DNA of 64,000 nt from Microdochium bolleyi. Lineage: Eukaryota; Ascomycota; Sordariomycetes; Xylariales; Microdochiaceae. The stretch is from the NCBI GenBank assembly GCA_001566295.1, contig KQ964247.1:248001-312000 (forward strand), given 5' to 3'. Made by a program: the position numbers and the translations under genes. Below are positions 23,113 to 34,653 of this stretch, piece after piece; within the stretch, counting starts at the first letter, position 1; every line of letters begins with the position of its first letter. The notes beneath the pieces are model-generated. The model ran no database searches. It saw only the letters and a list, made by a program, of their open reading frames with translations, and was not told where the DNA came from.

Positions 23113-23958
23113 CACATATGTCACATATCTGCTGCCTCATTCATCCCATGGGGCACGCCAAATCCCGATGACTCCGGCTGTTTTGGATCTACCAGATCCC
23201 TTGTCACGAACGTCCACTCGAGAGCCTGAAAAGGTACAGGCACGGGAACATGCCTGTGCCGGCTTCCCACATATCGCGCCCACATTTGCGTCCACCAGTT
23301 CACGCTTGGGTTCCTCTTCACACTCTCTGCGACGCCATGTTTGTTTTCGGCCGCATACGACTTACTCACTATATCGCCTGATCTCTCCTTGTTCATCGGA
23401 GCATATCGACACGATCTCGACATGTATCGTTGCAGAAGGAAATCACACATGGATTCAAGCTTTTCGTTCTTCTTTCATTTCGCACGATACCTCATACCTG
23501 GCTTGTGTATATACTCTATTAATGTTTCTAAAACCACAAAAGCAAACCTCCAACTACACCTACTACGGCTCAGCTGCTCTTCTGGTAGGAAGCAACTCCA
23601 CCGAAACATGTCCTCAGGCTATGAACATGAGATTGTTTGCCGATCCTCTGTAACTGGAATGTGAAATCATCAAACAATGGCGAATGCAAGGACCCTGAGC
23701 CCGGAAAGAGTGGACCGAGGGGGTAGCACATACTGGCCGCAGCTTGGCGAACACCATGGGATGCTCGGCACAGGACGAATCGGAACACGATGAGTGAGAC
23801 AAGGGGTGCTGCAGATTGATACGTGGCGGAGTTCGAAGAGACAAATGCAGAAATTGGACCATCGGGCCGAGTATGCGCCAAAGGCAATGGTGCGAGTATC
23901 TAACTAATGGTGAGTAGTATAGATTGATGTTCATGGCTGGCAAACAATTTTAACAAGT
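23113..23958. other. Convergent 3' intergenic region, rho3 / CWC25
   Basis: An 846-bp stretch between two stop codons, presumably 3' UTRs. Nothing else recognised. Confidence 0.4.
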
Positions 23959-25290
23959 CTATGAAAGCCCGAGCTGCTTCCTGCGCAGCCCGTTCGCAAA
24001 GTCCCGATCGCCGCCGCCGAACTTGTGCGAGTGCTCGCGCGCCTTGTCGTCGGCCTCGCGATCCGCCTGCTCTTTCTGCGCGAGTGCGGCGAGGCGCGAC
24101 TCCCTGTCCTTGTCGAGATCCGTGGCCGCGGCCTGCATCGCCGCGAGCTTGCGCGCGCGTTCTTCCTCGTCATTGTCATTATTGTTGCTGCCTTTATGAC
24201 TTCCACCGGGATTTTTATTGGGCAAGTCGTGAGAAGGCAGGCCCCGTCGCGAGTCGCGGAATTCTTGGTGGTCTCTGTCCTGTCTTCTCTTGCCTCTATT
24301 GTTGTTTTTGTTGTCGTAGCTGTCACGCCCATCGTTGCGCTGTCGATCTCGTGACGGCTCAGGAGAATAATCCCGCGTGCGTCTGTAGCTATCCTCCTTT
24401 GGGTCCCGGCGCGGGCTTCTCGAGCGATCTCGCCGTCTGTCTGTGGTCCGCTCCGACTCTTGTCTTGGTGCTCGGTCATCTGAGACGGATCGTCTCCGCC
24501 GGTGTGAACCTTCTGTCCGTCCTTCCCTCCCCTTCGAGTATGCGCCATCCCTGTCTGACCGACCGTCCCGGGATGTTGACCGATGCCGTCGTGAGCGTCG
24601 CTCCCTCGACCCTTCCCGATCGCTCGCGGAGTCTGAGCGTCTACTGTGGTGGTGCCGCCTGCTGCTGCGCTCGCTGTGGCGATGGCGGTCGCCCGATCGC
24701 GACCGGTGTCTATGTCTACGCGATGAGTGGTGGTGCCGGTCTTCCCTCCTCCGCGACGACGAAGAGCTGTCCTTCTCGTCCGCCATCCCCCTTGAGGCGA
24801 GCAGCTGTCGCCGCCGGATGGGATCATTCATCATGCTCTCGTACGCCGCCTGTTCCGCCTTCTTCATCGCCAGCATCGGGTCCTCGCGAATCTTGGACTG
24901 CGTGTCCCGCTCCGTGTTGGCGTTCTGGAGCGCCATGAAGCTCTGCTCGCCGGCGTTCTTTTTGAGGTTCTCGGTCCCATCATTGCGCGTGAGGACGTTG
25001 TCGATCCGGCGCTTTCCGAGCAGGAAAGCCTCGAGCTCATGGTTATCGCCCTGGCCGTCGGTAGGACCCTGGTACATCCAGTCGACTTTATCGAGTTTTG
25101 GTTTCGCGCCCGCGGCCTCGAGCTGCCGCTGCAGGTCCTCCTTTGCGCGCTCCTCCTTGATCTCCTGCAAGCGGGCTTCGGTCTTCTTGCGCTCATCCAG
25201 AGCTTTTTTCTCTTCTTGCCACACCCTATCCTGATTCTTCATGAGACCGGGATGCCATGATTTCTTGAGCAGGAGGTTGTTGCCTCCCAT
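23959..25290 (-). CDS. CWC25: Pre-mRNA-splicing factor CWC25, single exon, 443 aa
   Basis: Spliceosome protein that joins after Prp2 action and promotes the first step of splicing. The N-terminal CIR/Cwc25 region is clear: MGGNNLLLKKSWHPGLMKNQ, then RVWQEEKKALDERKKTEARL and the signature KVDWMYQGP (about residues 68-76), then ELEAFLLGKRRID. A conserved-looking EDPMLAMKKAEQAAYESMMN and PIRRRQLLASRG follow. From about residue 170 to 390 the protein is an Arg/Ser/His/Asp-rich low-complexity tail (RS-like), usual for fungal Cwc25. The C-terminus ends HKFGGGDRDFANGLRRKQLGLS. It is intronless, although it encodes a splicing factor. The start at 25290 gives the family N-terminus. Confidence 0.94.
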   Translation of the reverse strand: MGGNNLLLKKSWHPGLMKNQDRVWQEEKKALDERKKTEARLQEIKEERAKEDLQRQLEAAGAKPKLDKVDWMYQGPTDGQGDNHELEAFLLGKRRIDNVLTRNDGTENLKKNAGEQSFMALQNANTERDTQSKIREDPMLAMKKAEQAAYESMMNDPIRRRQLLASRGMADEKDSSSSSRRREDRHHHSSRRHRHRSRSGDRHRHSERSSRRHHHSRRSDSASDREGSRERRSRRHRSTSRDGRSDRDGAYSKGREGRTEGSHRRRRSVSDDRAPRQESERTTDRRRDRSRSPRRDPKEDSYRRTRDYSPEPSRDRQRNDGRDSYDNKNNNRGKRRQDRDHQEFRDSRRGLPSHDLPNKNPGGSHKGSNNNDNDEEERARKLAAMQAAATDLDKDRESRLAALAQKEQADREADDKAREHSHKFGGGDRDFANGLRRKQLGLS

Positions 25291-25871
25291 GGTCGTGGTA
25301 TGGTGCGGGCTCTAGAGCCGCGAATGATGGGAAAGTCGAGTCTGAGCCGAGTTCGGGAGTTTTGGTTCTAGACAACAAATACGACGAAGTATTCGCGGTT
25401 GGTGTGGCCGTGGTGTGGTTGAAGTCGCGCTTCGCTATGTGATGGAAATGTTGTAGGCAGATAAGGATAATGAGTGATCGAAACGTCGGAGGCCTTGCCA
25501 CTGCCTGAACTTTCGGAAGTCCGGGGGTTGGGCTAGGCACAGTGTTAAAGCACAGTCTTTAACCAGTGAACACACGGTCATCCACAGGCATCCGCAGGCG
25601 GGGCCCTTTGAGCTACCTAGGTGCGATTAGATAGCAGCTCAGTGAGCTCCTCCCCGCCAACCACGATGACGGTGGTAGCCTTGTTGACCAACAACTTCAA
25701 CTCACGATACGATCACTGCATCATTCATAAGACAGCTTGCGACGACAAGCCCTAAGCCCTGAACCTTTGAGACTTCTCACAAAAAAAGTCTTGGGCTGTT
25801 CAAGATCACTTTACCGTGTCTTGGAGCTTCGACGACAGGCATCCGTACTGTCCCCACCTTCAACCGTCACG
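25291..25871. promoter_or_regulatory. Divergent promoter region, CWC25 (-) / CSN2 (+)
   Basis: A 581-bp stretch between diverging start codons. Around 25611-25622 there is a CTACCTAGGT-type motif common in fungal intergenic DNA. No other named site. Confidence 0.4.
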
Positions 25872-27443
25872 ATGTCGGACGACGACTTCATGCAAGAGTC
25901 GGACGAGGAGCAGTAAGTCTTTATTGAGACCTAGGTGAAATTTTCAGGGGCTAACAACATGCCAGGTATGATTTCGAGTACGAGGATGATGATGATGATG
26001 ACTCTGGCGATGTCGACATCGAGAACAAGTACTACAATGCCAAGCAGATGAAGTCTAGTGAGCCAGAGGACGCCATCGATGAGTTCCTCAGCATACCCTC
26101 GCTGGAACCCGAAAAGGGGGATTGGGGATTCAAAGGATTGAAGCAAGCCATCAAGCTTGAATTCAAGCTTGGCAGATTCGACAAGGTCAGTCCTCGTGCC
26201 TACTGACCCCTCGTGTCCGCTCTGGCTCACCTTGCTCCAGGCTGTCGAACACTACACCGAGCTCCTCACATACGTCAAGTCGGCAGTAACACGCAACTAT
26301 TCGGAGAAGTCAATCAACAACATGCTCGACTTCATCGAGAAAGAGTCTGAGAACGAAGCCGCTCAGAAATGTCTCGAACAGTTCTACTCGCTCACATTGA
26401 ACTGCTTCCAAAGCACGAACAACGAGAGATTATGGCTCAAGACAAACATCAAACTTGCGAAGTTGATGCTGGACCGCAAAGACTATGCGCCGGTAACCAA
26501 GAAGCTGCGCGAGCTCCAGAAAGCTTGCCAGAGAGATGACGGCAGCGATGACCCCAGCAAAGGCACATACTCCCTCGAGATCTACGCCCTAGAGATTCAG
26601 ATGTACGCCGAAACACGGAACAATAAACAGCTCAAGGTCTTGTACCAACGGGCTCTCAAGGTTCGGTCGGCAGTACCGCATCCCAAGATCATGGGCATCA
26701 TCAGAGAATGCGGTGGTAAGATGCACATGAGCGAGGAAAACTGGAAGGACGCGCAAAGCGATTTCTTCGAGTCTTTCCGAAACTACGACGAGGCTGGTTC
26801 CTTGCAGAGGATCCAGGTTCTCAAGTATCTCTTGCTCACCACCATGCTCATGAAGTCCGACATCAACCCGTTTGACTCCCAGGAGACCAAACCGTACCGC
26901 AACGACCCCAGGATCGCCGCCATGACGGAATTGGTTGACGCGTACCAGCGTGACGACATGCACAAGTACGCATCCGTGCTGAGCAAGAACCAGGATATTC
27001 TCGCCGATCCCTTCATCGCAGAGAACATTGATGAGGTCACGCGCAACATGCGCACAAAAGCGGTCGTCAAGCTGATCGCGCCATATACACGCATGCAGCT
27101 GGCCTGGATCGCACGGCAACTCAACATTACAGAGATTGAGGTGCAAGACATCCTCGGCTACCTCATTGTTGACGGCAAGATCAGGGGCAAGATCAACCAG
27201 CAAGCCGGAACATTAGAGATCGAGTCGAACGGTGATGTCGAGAGGGTGCAGGCAATTGAGGCCTGGTCTAATGCGCTGGCAGGACTGTACGCGACGATCT
27301 TCAAGGAGGGCGAGGGCTTCAAGGTCGTCGAGCAACATTCCCAAATGGACGAGGCCACCATGATGCCTATGTTCTCTGGCGACATGCCTGGACGACCTCG
27401 GCAGGCGAGAGGCAAGAAGAAGGGGTTGGGTTTCTTCCCGTAG
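25872..27443 (+). CDS. csn2: COP9 signalosome subunit 2 (CSN2), 3 exons, 487 aa
   Basis: PCI-domain scaffold subunit of the COP9 signalosome, which deneddylates cullins; in fungi it links light, development and secondary metabolism. Exons 25872-25912, 25966-26185 and 26241-27443 (introns 53 and 55 nt). The acidic N-terminus MSDDDFMQESDEEQYDFEYE plus an Asp run precedes the family motif DVDIENKYYNAKQMK. TPR-like helices follow, then the PCI domain with KAVVKLIAPYTRMQLAWIAR, QLNITEIEVQDILGYLIVDG and KIRGKINQQAGTLEI. The C-terminus is basic (RGKKKGLGFFP). Rpn6 is the closest paralogue, but the acidic N-terminus and ENKYYNAK identify CSN2. It is followed in tandem by the proteasome lid gene RPN5. 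Confidence 0.96.
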
Positions 27444-28005
27444 TGATGTTTTACACCGGCGGACGCCTTGTCCTTCATCACGGCGATGAATCGTGGCTCA
27501 GAGGCGTCTTATGACTGGTCTTGCGTCTACAGACAGGACAGGATATCCGCGAAGCCGATAGCGATATCCATCGGCGAGTGCATGGACGTAACATCAAAGT
27601 CATGTCCCCCAGATAAAACATAGAAATGATGAGACGATATCACGATCAAGAAAACCATGAGGCTTGTTTTATCTTGTCTTGCCTGAATGTGTTCTAGGGA
27701 TGAATGTTGAATGTACCAGAATACGCAAGTGGGGCGTGCATGGGCCAACGAGGACCCGCCGCATCAGGCAGCGCGAGCTGTCGTCGTCTCGTCATTTGGC
27801 GGGCTGGCTCGTGGAAGCTACACCTCCCCACCTGCGTTGAACATTCCGAAGAGTATCAACGACTGCAAGCACGGCAACACCTTCGGACCTGGTCACCCAG
27901 CCTCGCACATAACCAGACCTCATATCCTACGACTACGCTCCTCGCATTCCCCGTGTCTGCACCGCATCGTCAGAGTTCGCCTCACACATTCACCCCGCGG
28001 TCATC
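27444..28005. promoter_or_regulatory. Tandem intergenic region between CSN2 and RPN5
   Basis: A 562-bp stretch holding the CSN2 3' end and the RPN5 promoter and leader. No named site is seen. Confidence 0.4.
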
Positions 28006-29679
28006 ATGGCGGACGCAGCTTTGAAGCCCGAGAAGGACTTCAGCAAGGAGGCTGAGAAGACGATCCCAGAGGCCGAGCAGCTGGCCAAGGTCAGTCGCCT
28101 CACTGGCAGTGACGGCCGTCTGCGTGCTGATAGCTAACTACCAATCCTACCACAGTCCGACATCAATGCCGCCATCGAAAAGCTGTCCGTCCTCGAGAAG
28201 CAGACCCGTCAAGTATGGCACCCTGTTCACGCGATCGACCTCGAATCAGACACCTAGTGACTAATCCGGTGACAATCAGGCTTCGGATCTTGCTTCGTTA
28301 TCGAAAACGCTCATCGCAATAGTCACAATCGCCAAGGATGCTGGCAACTGGAGTCTGCTCAACGACCAGGTCCTCATCCTGTCCAAGAAGCATGGCCAGC
28401 TCAAGCAAGCCATCACCCGGATGGTCCAGACTGTGATGGGCTTTCTCGATAGCACCCCCGATCTCGACACCAAGCTCACAGTCATTGAGACGCTACGGAC
28501 AGTCACCGAAGGCAAGATCTTTGTGGAGGTGGAGCGGGCTCGTGTAACCAAGATCCTCTCCGACATCAAGAAGCAGCAGGGCGACCTCAAGGCAGCAATG
28601 GACATTCTGTGCGAGCTGCAGGTAGAGACGTTCGGTTCTATGGATCGGCGTGAGAAGACAGAGTTCATCCTCGCCCAGGTTGCGCTGTCCATCGAGAACG
28701 ACGACTGGACCCAGGCCTCCATTCTCGCGCGCAAAATCAGTACCAGATACCTCTCCAGAAAGCCCAAGAAGACGCCGGAACAACTCGCCAAGGAGGAGAA
28801 GGCACGGGAGGACAGGCGCAAGAAGGGCGAGGACGTGCCTGAGGAAGTGGAGGACGACACGACCGATCTCAAGCTGCGCTACTACCAGCAGCAAATTCTC
28901 CTTGCCAAACATGAGGACAAGTACTTGGATGTGTGCAAGCACTACCGACAAGTGCTGGACACGGAAGCTGTCGAAGAGGATCCCACGAAGCTGCAACCTG
29001 TAAGTTGCCACTCTTTCTTCCTGATCCTTGCATTTCAACATTTGCTGACAATGAACAGGTGCTTCAACGCATCATCTGGTTCGTCATTCTTGCCCCGTAC
29101 GACAACGAGCAGCACGATCTTCTGCAGCGCGTGCTTCGCGACACTCGGAACAGCCAGGTCGCCACGGATGCTCAGCTCCTCAAGCTGTTCACAGTACACG
29201 AGCTCATGAGGTGGCCCGAGGTTGCGAGGACATTTGGGCCTCACTTGTGCAGCACAGATGTCTTCGACCGCCAAGAAGGCGAGTCCGGGGACGACAAGGC
29301 CTTCCAGCGATGGCAAGATCTGCGCAAGCGTGTCATTGAGCACAATGTGCGCGTGATTGCCAAGTACTACACTCGGATCGGCATGAAGCGGTTGACGCAA
29401 CTGCTGGATCTGACAGAAGACGAGACAGAGAAGTACATCAGCGAGCTTGTATGCTCGAAGACAGTGTGGGCGAGGATCGACAGGCCGGCGAAGCTTGTTA
29501 ATTTCGCGAAGCCTACGGATGTCGATGATACTCTGAACGAGTGGAGCCACAATATGAAGAGCTTGCTTGGCCTGTTAGAAAGGGTGGATCACCTCATCAC
29601 GAAGGAGGAGATGATGGCACGGATCCAGCCGACTGCCAAGGGCAGCAAGGCAGACAAGAAGAGCAAGAAGAAGGCGTAG
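28006..29679 (+). CDS. RPN5: 26S proteasome lid subunit RPN5, 4 exons, 493 aa
   Basis: PCI-domain subunit of the 19S regulatory particle lid (human PSMD12). Exons 28006-28089, 28156-28212, 28280-28999 and 29059-29679; introns of 66, 67 and 59 nt. The N-terminus is MADAALKPEKDFSKEAEKTI. Family sequences include NWSLLNDQVLILSKKHGQLK, DSTPDLDTKLTVIETLRTVT, GKIFVEVERARVTKIL and ELQVETFGSMDRREKTEFIL. The PCI domain contains IEHNVRVIAKYYTRIGMKRL, TQLLDLTEDETEKYISELV and VWARIDRPAKLVNFAKP. The C-terminal helix ends with a Lys-rich tail (KKSKKKA). It lies tandem to CSN2, a component of the structurally related COP9 signalosome. Confidence 0.96.
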
Positions 29680-29987
29680 ATGTACGATGGCAATAGATCC
29701 GAGTGCATGCTGTATCTTCAGGCTCTAACAGACAGCCACAAAGGGCGTGCTGTCTTAATGAACACAAAACGGGCAGGGCAATTCCGTGTAACAATACGAA
29801 AGCCTGAGATCATAGATATCATCGTCTAGAGTGTCTACATGTCTATATCTGTCTCTTGATGTGTCTACTAGTGGAGACGTCCTGTGCCCAGAGTGATGTT
29901 CCCGTCTAGATGCGTGGTGAGGGCCTAGGAAGTCGTCAACAACAGTCAGCCAAAACGTGGACAAGTAGAAGCAACAGAGGAATGTTC
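29680..29987. other. Convergent 3' region, RPN5 / FSH1-type gene
   Basis: A 308-bp stretch between stop codons; presumed 3' UTRs only. Confidence 0.35.
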
Positions 29988-31075
29988 TTACTCCTTGCCA
30001 CCGTTCTCCTGCGCGCCCTGCTCTTTCTCCGCGGCCTGGGAGTACGCCTCCTTGATATACCCGACAAGCGCCATGGCCCACTGCTTCGCAACCGGGACAT
30101 AGTGGCCGCCCGGGTGCACAAACACCTTTGGATTATTGCACCGTTCCACGAGCGCCTGCGAGCGCGACTCGTCGACGACAGTATCCAGACTGCCGATGAA
30201 GTGTGCTGTGGGGGTCTGGATCGGCGGGTCCTGTAGAAGCCACTGCAGGCCCGGGACCGGGGTGTAGAAGCCGCTGTATATCACTGCGAACTTGAGCGGG
30301 TGGGAGTTGTTCGCCTCCCGAAGGGAGTCGACCCAGGACCAGTCCCCGGGCTCGCCGGCGGGCGTCTCGGCCGAGGGGGACGGCGTGGTGGCCGGGTCCG
30401 GCATGGGGCGGCCGACGGCGGGGGACGTCTCGAGCGCGGAGGCGACGAGGGCCGCGGTCGCGCCGCCCTGGGAGAAGCCGATGACGCCGTCGATCCGGGC
30501 CTCGTCGGTGCCCTCGTCCCCGGGCGCGGACGAGGACTCCCGGATCGCGTCCGCGATGGTGCGCATGCCGGCCTCGAAGCCGCGGTACGTCCCGTCGACC
30601 TCGTTCTTGCGGAACCACGCCCAGGCGTCGGACGAGTCGTCGTCGTCCGGGTCGGTGCCCTCGGCGGGGACGAAGCCGGGGATGTCCCGCGGGCGCAGGC
30701 GGTGCGGACCCGTCGGGTGGATGAAGACCGGCTCGACTCCCAGACCGCCAGCGGCCTTTGGGGCGGACAAGGTCTTGGCGATGAGCTTTGTCAGGGCTTT
30801 GGTCTTGCTGTCAAAGAGAGGGCCGGATTGGGTGTAGCCTGGGCGATGGGTCAGTCAGATGTCGTGATGTTAAAGGATATAGAAATGGTGGTGAGTGTTT
30901 TGCATGTCACGGGACGAAGGCAGCGATATCCGCAAGTCTCATCCGGGTTGTAGTTTCAGGGAGGTGCCTTACCGTGCAGCATGAGGATCCTCATCTTCTT
31001 CTTCGGCTCGCCTCCTCCGGCTTTGCTGCTTGTCGTCGACCGTGGCGTCGCGGCCCCGCTGGTTGTGGTTGACAT
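29988..31075 (-). CDS. FSH1-type serine hydrolase (OVCA2 family), 2 exons, 317 aa
   Basis: Alpha/beta hydrolase of the FSH family; substrates are unknown in most fungi, probably small esters. Exons 31075-30973 and 30838-29988, with a 134-nt intron. The first strand KMRILMLHGYTQSG crosses the splice, followed by FDSKTKALTKLIAKTLS. The nucleophile is Ser in the elbow GVIGFSQGGATAAL. The acid is probably Asp in HFIGSLDTVVDE. The catalytic His lies in VFVHPGGHYVP. An insert with DPDDDDSSDAWAWF is typical of fungal members, and a Pro/Ser/Thr-rich loop follows the nucleophile. The 25-residue N-terminal Ser/Thr-rich extension has no recognised signal. Some relatives belong to polyketide clusters, but no such genes are nearby, so a housekeeping role is more likely. 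Confidence 0.88.
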
Positions 31076-31982
31076 GGCCGCTGTGTAATGCCAGTTGCTG
31101 TTGTGTCTTGGTAAGCCGGAACAGCGGAGGCGGATGGATAGACCGAGGCAAGAAATAAGTCCTAGTGACGGGGCCGGCGCGCGGAAAACAGCGCGCATCT
31201 ATTGAATTCCGGGACGAGCGTATCTATGTATCAAGCTCAATCATGAACATGTATCATGAAAAGTGGTTGGTTGAAGTTGAGGGGGGTTGTTATCGGAGTG
31301 AGCTCGGCAGTTCGGCGGAGGGCGGGAGGTGGGCTGGCCGGCACAGTCACCGGCCGGCGAGGGTGGGGCCTGTCGGACAACTGAGCAACGAACTTTTGAC
31401 ACAGTACCGGCCGTACCATGAGACAAGGGTGCCGATGCCAAATGATAGCATAAAGGAATAGAAGAAGGGCGGTTGACAGTCGAAACTGGGCTCTGGGCAG
31501 CATGGTAGGCCATCGTCTTTCAAGTTCTGAACATCACGCATTACAGCTACAATTTATGCGACTTGCTCACCATAGTAATCCGTACCAGTTCACGCCTTCA
31601 CACATGATCTTGTATGGGTTGCGAGTTGTGCAGGTCTGGCACAGCCCACGTTTGCTTGAAACTACCCCAGCTGTGGACTCTAGCTGAAAGTGTAACGGGA
31701 CTGGATGCACCCAGGGTCCTAGACCAGCCGATGCACATGTGGAAGGTATCTTGGCGTCAATAAAGTTGATGTCTGCGGATCTCTCAATTCTGTGTTGCGA
31801 GGCGCATGTCTATGGTACAATCCACCTCAATATCGCTCCTCGTTCAGTGTGAGTCCAGGAGTCCTCTTCGAGCAAGGCAGACTTCGTCGAAACTGGGCGT
31901 GGTAGCGGCGGGGGGACAAGTAGGCCGCTGTTCCTCCTCTCCTTCATCCTCTATCATGTAAATCGAGTGGCATGATGCGTAC
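31076..31982. other. Intergenic region between FSH1-type gene and ATP18
   Basis: A 907-bp stretch; both flanking genes are on the minus strand. It should hold the FSH1 promoter and the ATP18 3' UTR. No ORF or named site is convincing. Confidence 0.35.
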
Positions 31983-32508
31983 TTAGTGGCCGCCGGACTT
32001 GGCGTTGGGGTTGCGAGGGTCGTTCTTCCACTCGTCGGCTATAGGCGTTTGAGTTAGCTTGGTGTGTTTGACGAGTATGCCTGGTGCCGCAACACGGCGC
32101 GGCAGCGTTGTATGCTGGGGTATCTAGACGTACACTGCATCATGGAGTTCTGGGCAGCGTTGACACCGTAGAAGATGATGGCACCTATTGTCGGGGAATG
32201 TCAGGTCAGCTGAGCGCGGGAGACGACGGAAGAGGGGTTCGTGATTATTTGTTGATATGGCAATCGGGCGCAGTGGGAGCAATCGTACCGGCAGCGAAGA
32301 AGGGAGCCAGAGGCCGCACTGATGAAAGATGGTTAACCACGATAGTCCCTCAATTGAACGGTTTGTCGTCGCAGGTGCTTCAAACTCGGTCGGCCGGTAA
32401 ATGCCGGGTCGGCGAGCGCACGGGGGCCAGGCGGAGCAGGGCGCGTGGTGTGTACGTACAGACGGGCGTGGGGAACTTCTTGAGAGGGGTGATGCCGAAC
32501 CAAGCCAT
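31983..32508 (-). CDS. ATP18: Mitochondrial ATP synthase subunit i/j (ATP18), 4 exons, 61 aa
   Basis: Small single-span subunit of the F1Fo ATP synthase membrane part, associated with dimer formation. Exons 32508-32460, 32318-32289, 32184-32134 and 32038-31983; introns of 141, 104 and 95 nt; 186 coding nt. The joined protein starts MAWFGITPLKKFPTPVLRPL, has a membrane helix (APFFAAGAIIFYGVNAAQN), and ends EWKNDPRNPNAKSGGH. The KKFPTPVL start and the NDPRNP motif are the hallmarks of yeast Atp18. Exon 2 is 30 nt and exon 3 is 51 nt, so no long ORF covers the gene; introns make up about two thirds of it. The last splice uses GTACGT, with the donor G immediately after the T of a split Ser codon. 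Confidence 0.92.
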
Positions 32509-33515
32509 TGTGACGGTGTTGAGGACTGAGGTGCCGCGGGGGATGTGTTTGCGGTAGGCGTGTCGTGGTTGGTTGTGAAGTCTGGTGGTGATGTCCTCCG
32601 ACGAGCGCTTTTCGATGGTCAACGAGCTCTTCCGATGAGGCGGGCCCACTCGGGCCCAGCTAGGCCGTTTGTGGTCTGATGAGTAAGGCAAGACGCCTGC
32701 GCCACAGGTGTGGCTGACACAATGCCGACCCTGTCATTACCCGGCACTGGCAGTCCCTTCGTCAATGGGGTGGACCGCACCTGATGCCAAATGTACTTCA
32801 AGGTAGTGACATCATCCTTGGCCAGAGTCCAACTTCTTTGTCCGCCGGAGTTGAGCTGAAGCTCCACAGGTCGAGAAGGGCATTGACAGCGCGGGCCAGC
32901 TAGCGCCGGCAAGCTTCAGCAGCACTGTGAAAAGCCCCAATGGCTCGGGAAAGCAGTGATGTGTGCTGGGATAGCGCTTGTCTTACAGTGATTTCACGTG
33001 GTGCAGTTTGGAAGAAAATGTCCGTTGCCGTTGGGCCTGCGGTCAGTGGTCACTGTCGACGCGAATGCTGAGTGGGGGTTGTCGATCGGTGCTTAGCACG
33101 CGCTCCTACAATGCGGGGGAGCCAATCATGCGCGGCGTCCATCAGAGCTCCAGCTCTCCGCACGGCCTTGCAGCTCTCTGGTTGAGCTGCCTGGGTCCTT
33201 CCCTCCGCTCGGGAGCTGCATGCATGCTCATGTTCATGCCTCAGACCTCCAACTCCTTCCACAGACCACATCTTCCCCCGCTTCACACCCGTTCACTTCG
33301 AGACACATTGACCCCGTCACTGTCTCGGCCCTCGTTCAACAACTTATTCCATTACCTACCCCACAGCATCACCTCAGTAACCACTGTCGCACACCAGTTG
33401 AGGTGACCAAGCTCGTGCCGCAGAGCTCCCCCATTTGCAGCAGCCCCGACAATTCAACCTTCGGCAGCCGAACTTCCCAACTGCTCAATCAGCAGAACAT
33501 CAGCCACGAGCAACC
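32509..33515. promoter_or_regulatory. Divergent intergenic region, ATP18 (-) / NIPSNAP (+)
   Basis: A 1.0 kb stretch between the start codons of two mitochondrial-protein genes. The last 250 bp before the NIPSNAP start are C-rich with CAAC/CACC runs, typical of a fungal leader. No named site. Confidence 0.4.
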
Positions 33516-34653
33516 ATGCTGGCACGCAGCGTCTCCCGAGCAGCTGCCGCTGCACCCCGCGGCGTGCGGGCGTTCACCACAACTGCCGCCCAGCACAAGG
33601 TCCCCGCCCTCGCCGACATCAAGCCTGATGGGGTCGCAGAGTTCAAGGCCAAGCAGAAGCAGTTCCGCGACCATCTCGCAGAAGTTGAACAGCGTAGGGA
33701 AGAAGGTACCAGCCCCCATGGTCCTGCCTGGTTGCTATCAGTTTTGGCATGTGCTTTGAGAAATGGTCTGCTCACAATTTGTCGCCTACAGAACGACGAG
33801 CCAGGATTGCGGCGAAGAAGAAGGAGCCCGAGCGCCCAGACGGCCTCATCAGCAACCTGATCTACGGCACAAAGGAAGGTCGCGAGCTTGACGCTCAGAT
33901 CGAGGCCAGCTTCTCAGCCGTTTTGGCACGCGGCAAATACGTCCACTCCATCGTTTTCCACGAAGTCCTGCCCGACAAGATCGAGGAGTACACAAAGCTC
34001 GTCGGAGAGTGGTATCCACGTATGGCGGCCATGGAGGAGAACAAGGTCAATCTTGTGGGAAGCTGGCGCACAGAGGTTGGGGACTGCGATACCTTTGGTG
34101 AGTGCCCAGTGAGATTGTGTGCTCGGTGAAGCGAAGCATTGGCTAACATGACTGCATTATCAACCTAGTGCACATCTGGGAATACCAGCGCTATGAGGGC
34201 TACCACCAGTCTCTGCACTCCATTTCCAAGCACCCAGACTTCCCTGAATTCGACAAGAAGTTAAAGAAGCTCATCAAGTCCAAGAAGTCCTCGATCATGC
34301 AGGAGTTCTCATTCTGGCCCACCACGTCTCCACGGAACCTTGGCGGCGTGTTCGAGCTACGATCATACACGCTGCACCCCGGTAACCTCCTGGAATGGGA
34401 GCACCACTGGAGGCGGGGTCTCAAGGCCCGCCGTGAAGTCATGGAGGGTGTTGGTGCGTGGTTCGTCCAGATTGGAGACCTCAACACAGTCCACCACCTC
34501 TGGCAGTTCGCCAACCTGGAGGAGCGCAAGGTCCGCCGCGAACAGAGCTGGAAGCAGGAGGGCTGGGCGGAGACGGTACACAAGACTGTGCCGCTGATTC
34601 AGTCGATGCAGTCCCGTGTCCTGGTGCCTATGCCTTGGTCTCCGGTTTCCTGA
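33516..34653 (+). CDS. NIPSNAP family mitochondrial protein, 3 exons, 326 aa
   Basis: Member of the NIPSNAP family (ferredoxin-like dimeric alpha-beta barrel); animal members are mitochondrial proteins linked to mitophagy signalling, while the fungal role is unclear. Exons 33516-33705, 33792-34097 and 34169-34653 (introns 86 and 71 nt). The first 25 residues (MLARSVSRAAAAAPRGVRAF) look like a matrix presequence. The first NIPSNAP repeat has LISNLIYGTKEGRELDAQIE, KIEEYTKLVGEWYPRM, NLVGSWRTEVGD and HIWEYQRYEGYHQSL. The second repeat has GGVFELRSYTLHPGNLLEWE, GVGAWFVQIGDLNTVHHLWQ and RREQSWKQEGWAETVHKTVP. It ends with SRVLVPMPWSPVS, as in the family. Confidence 0.92.
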
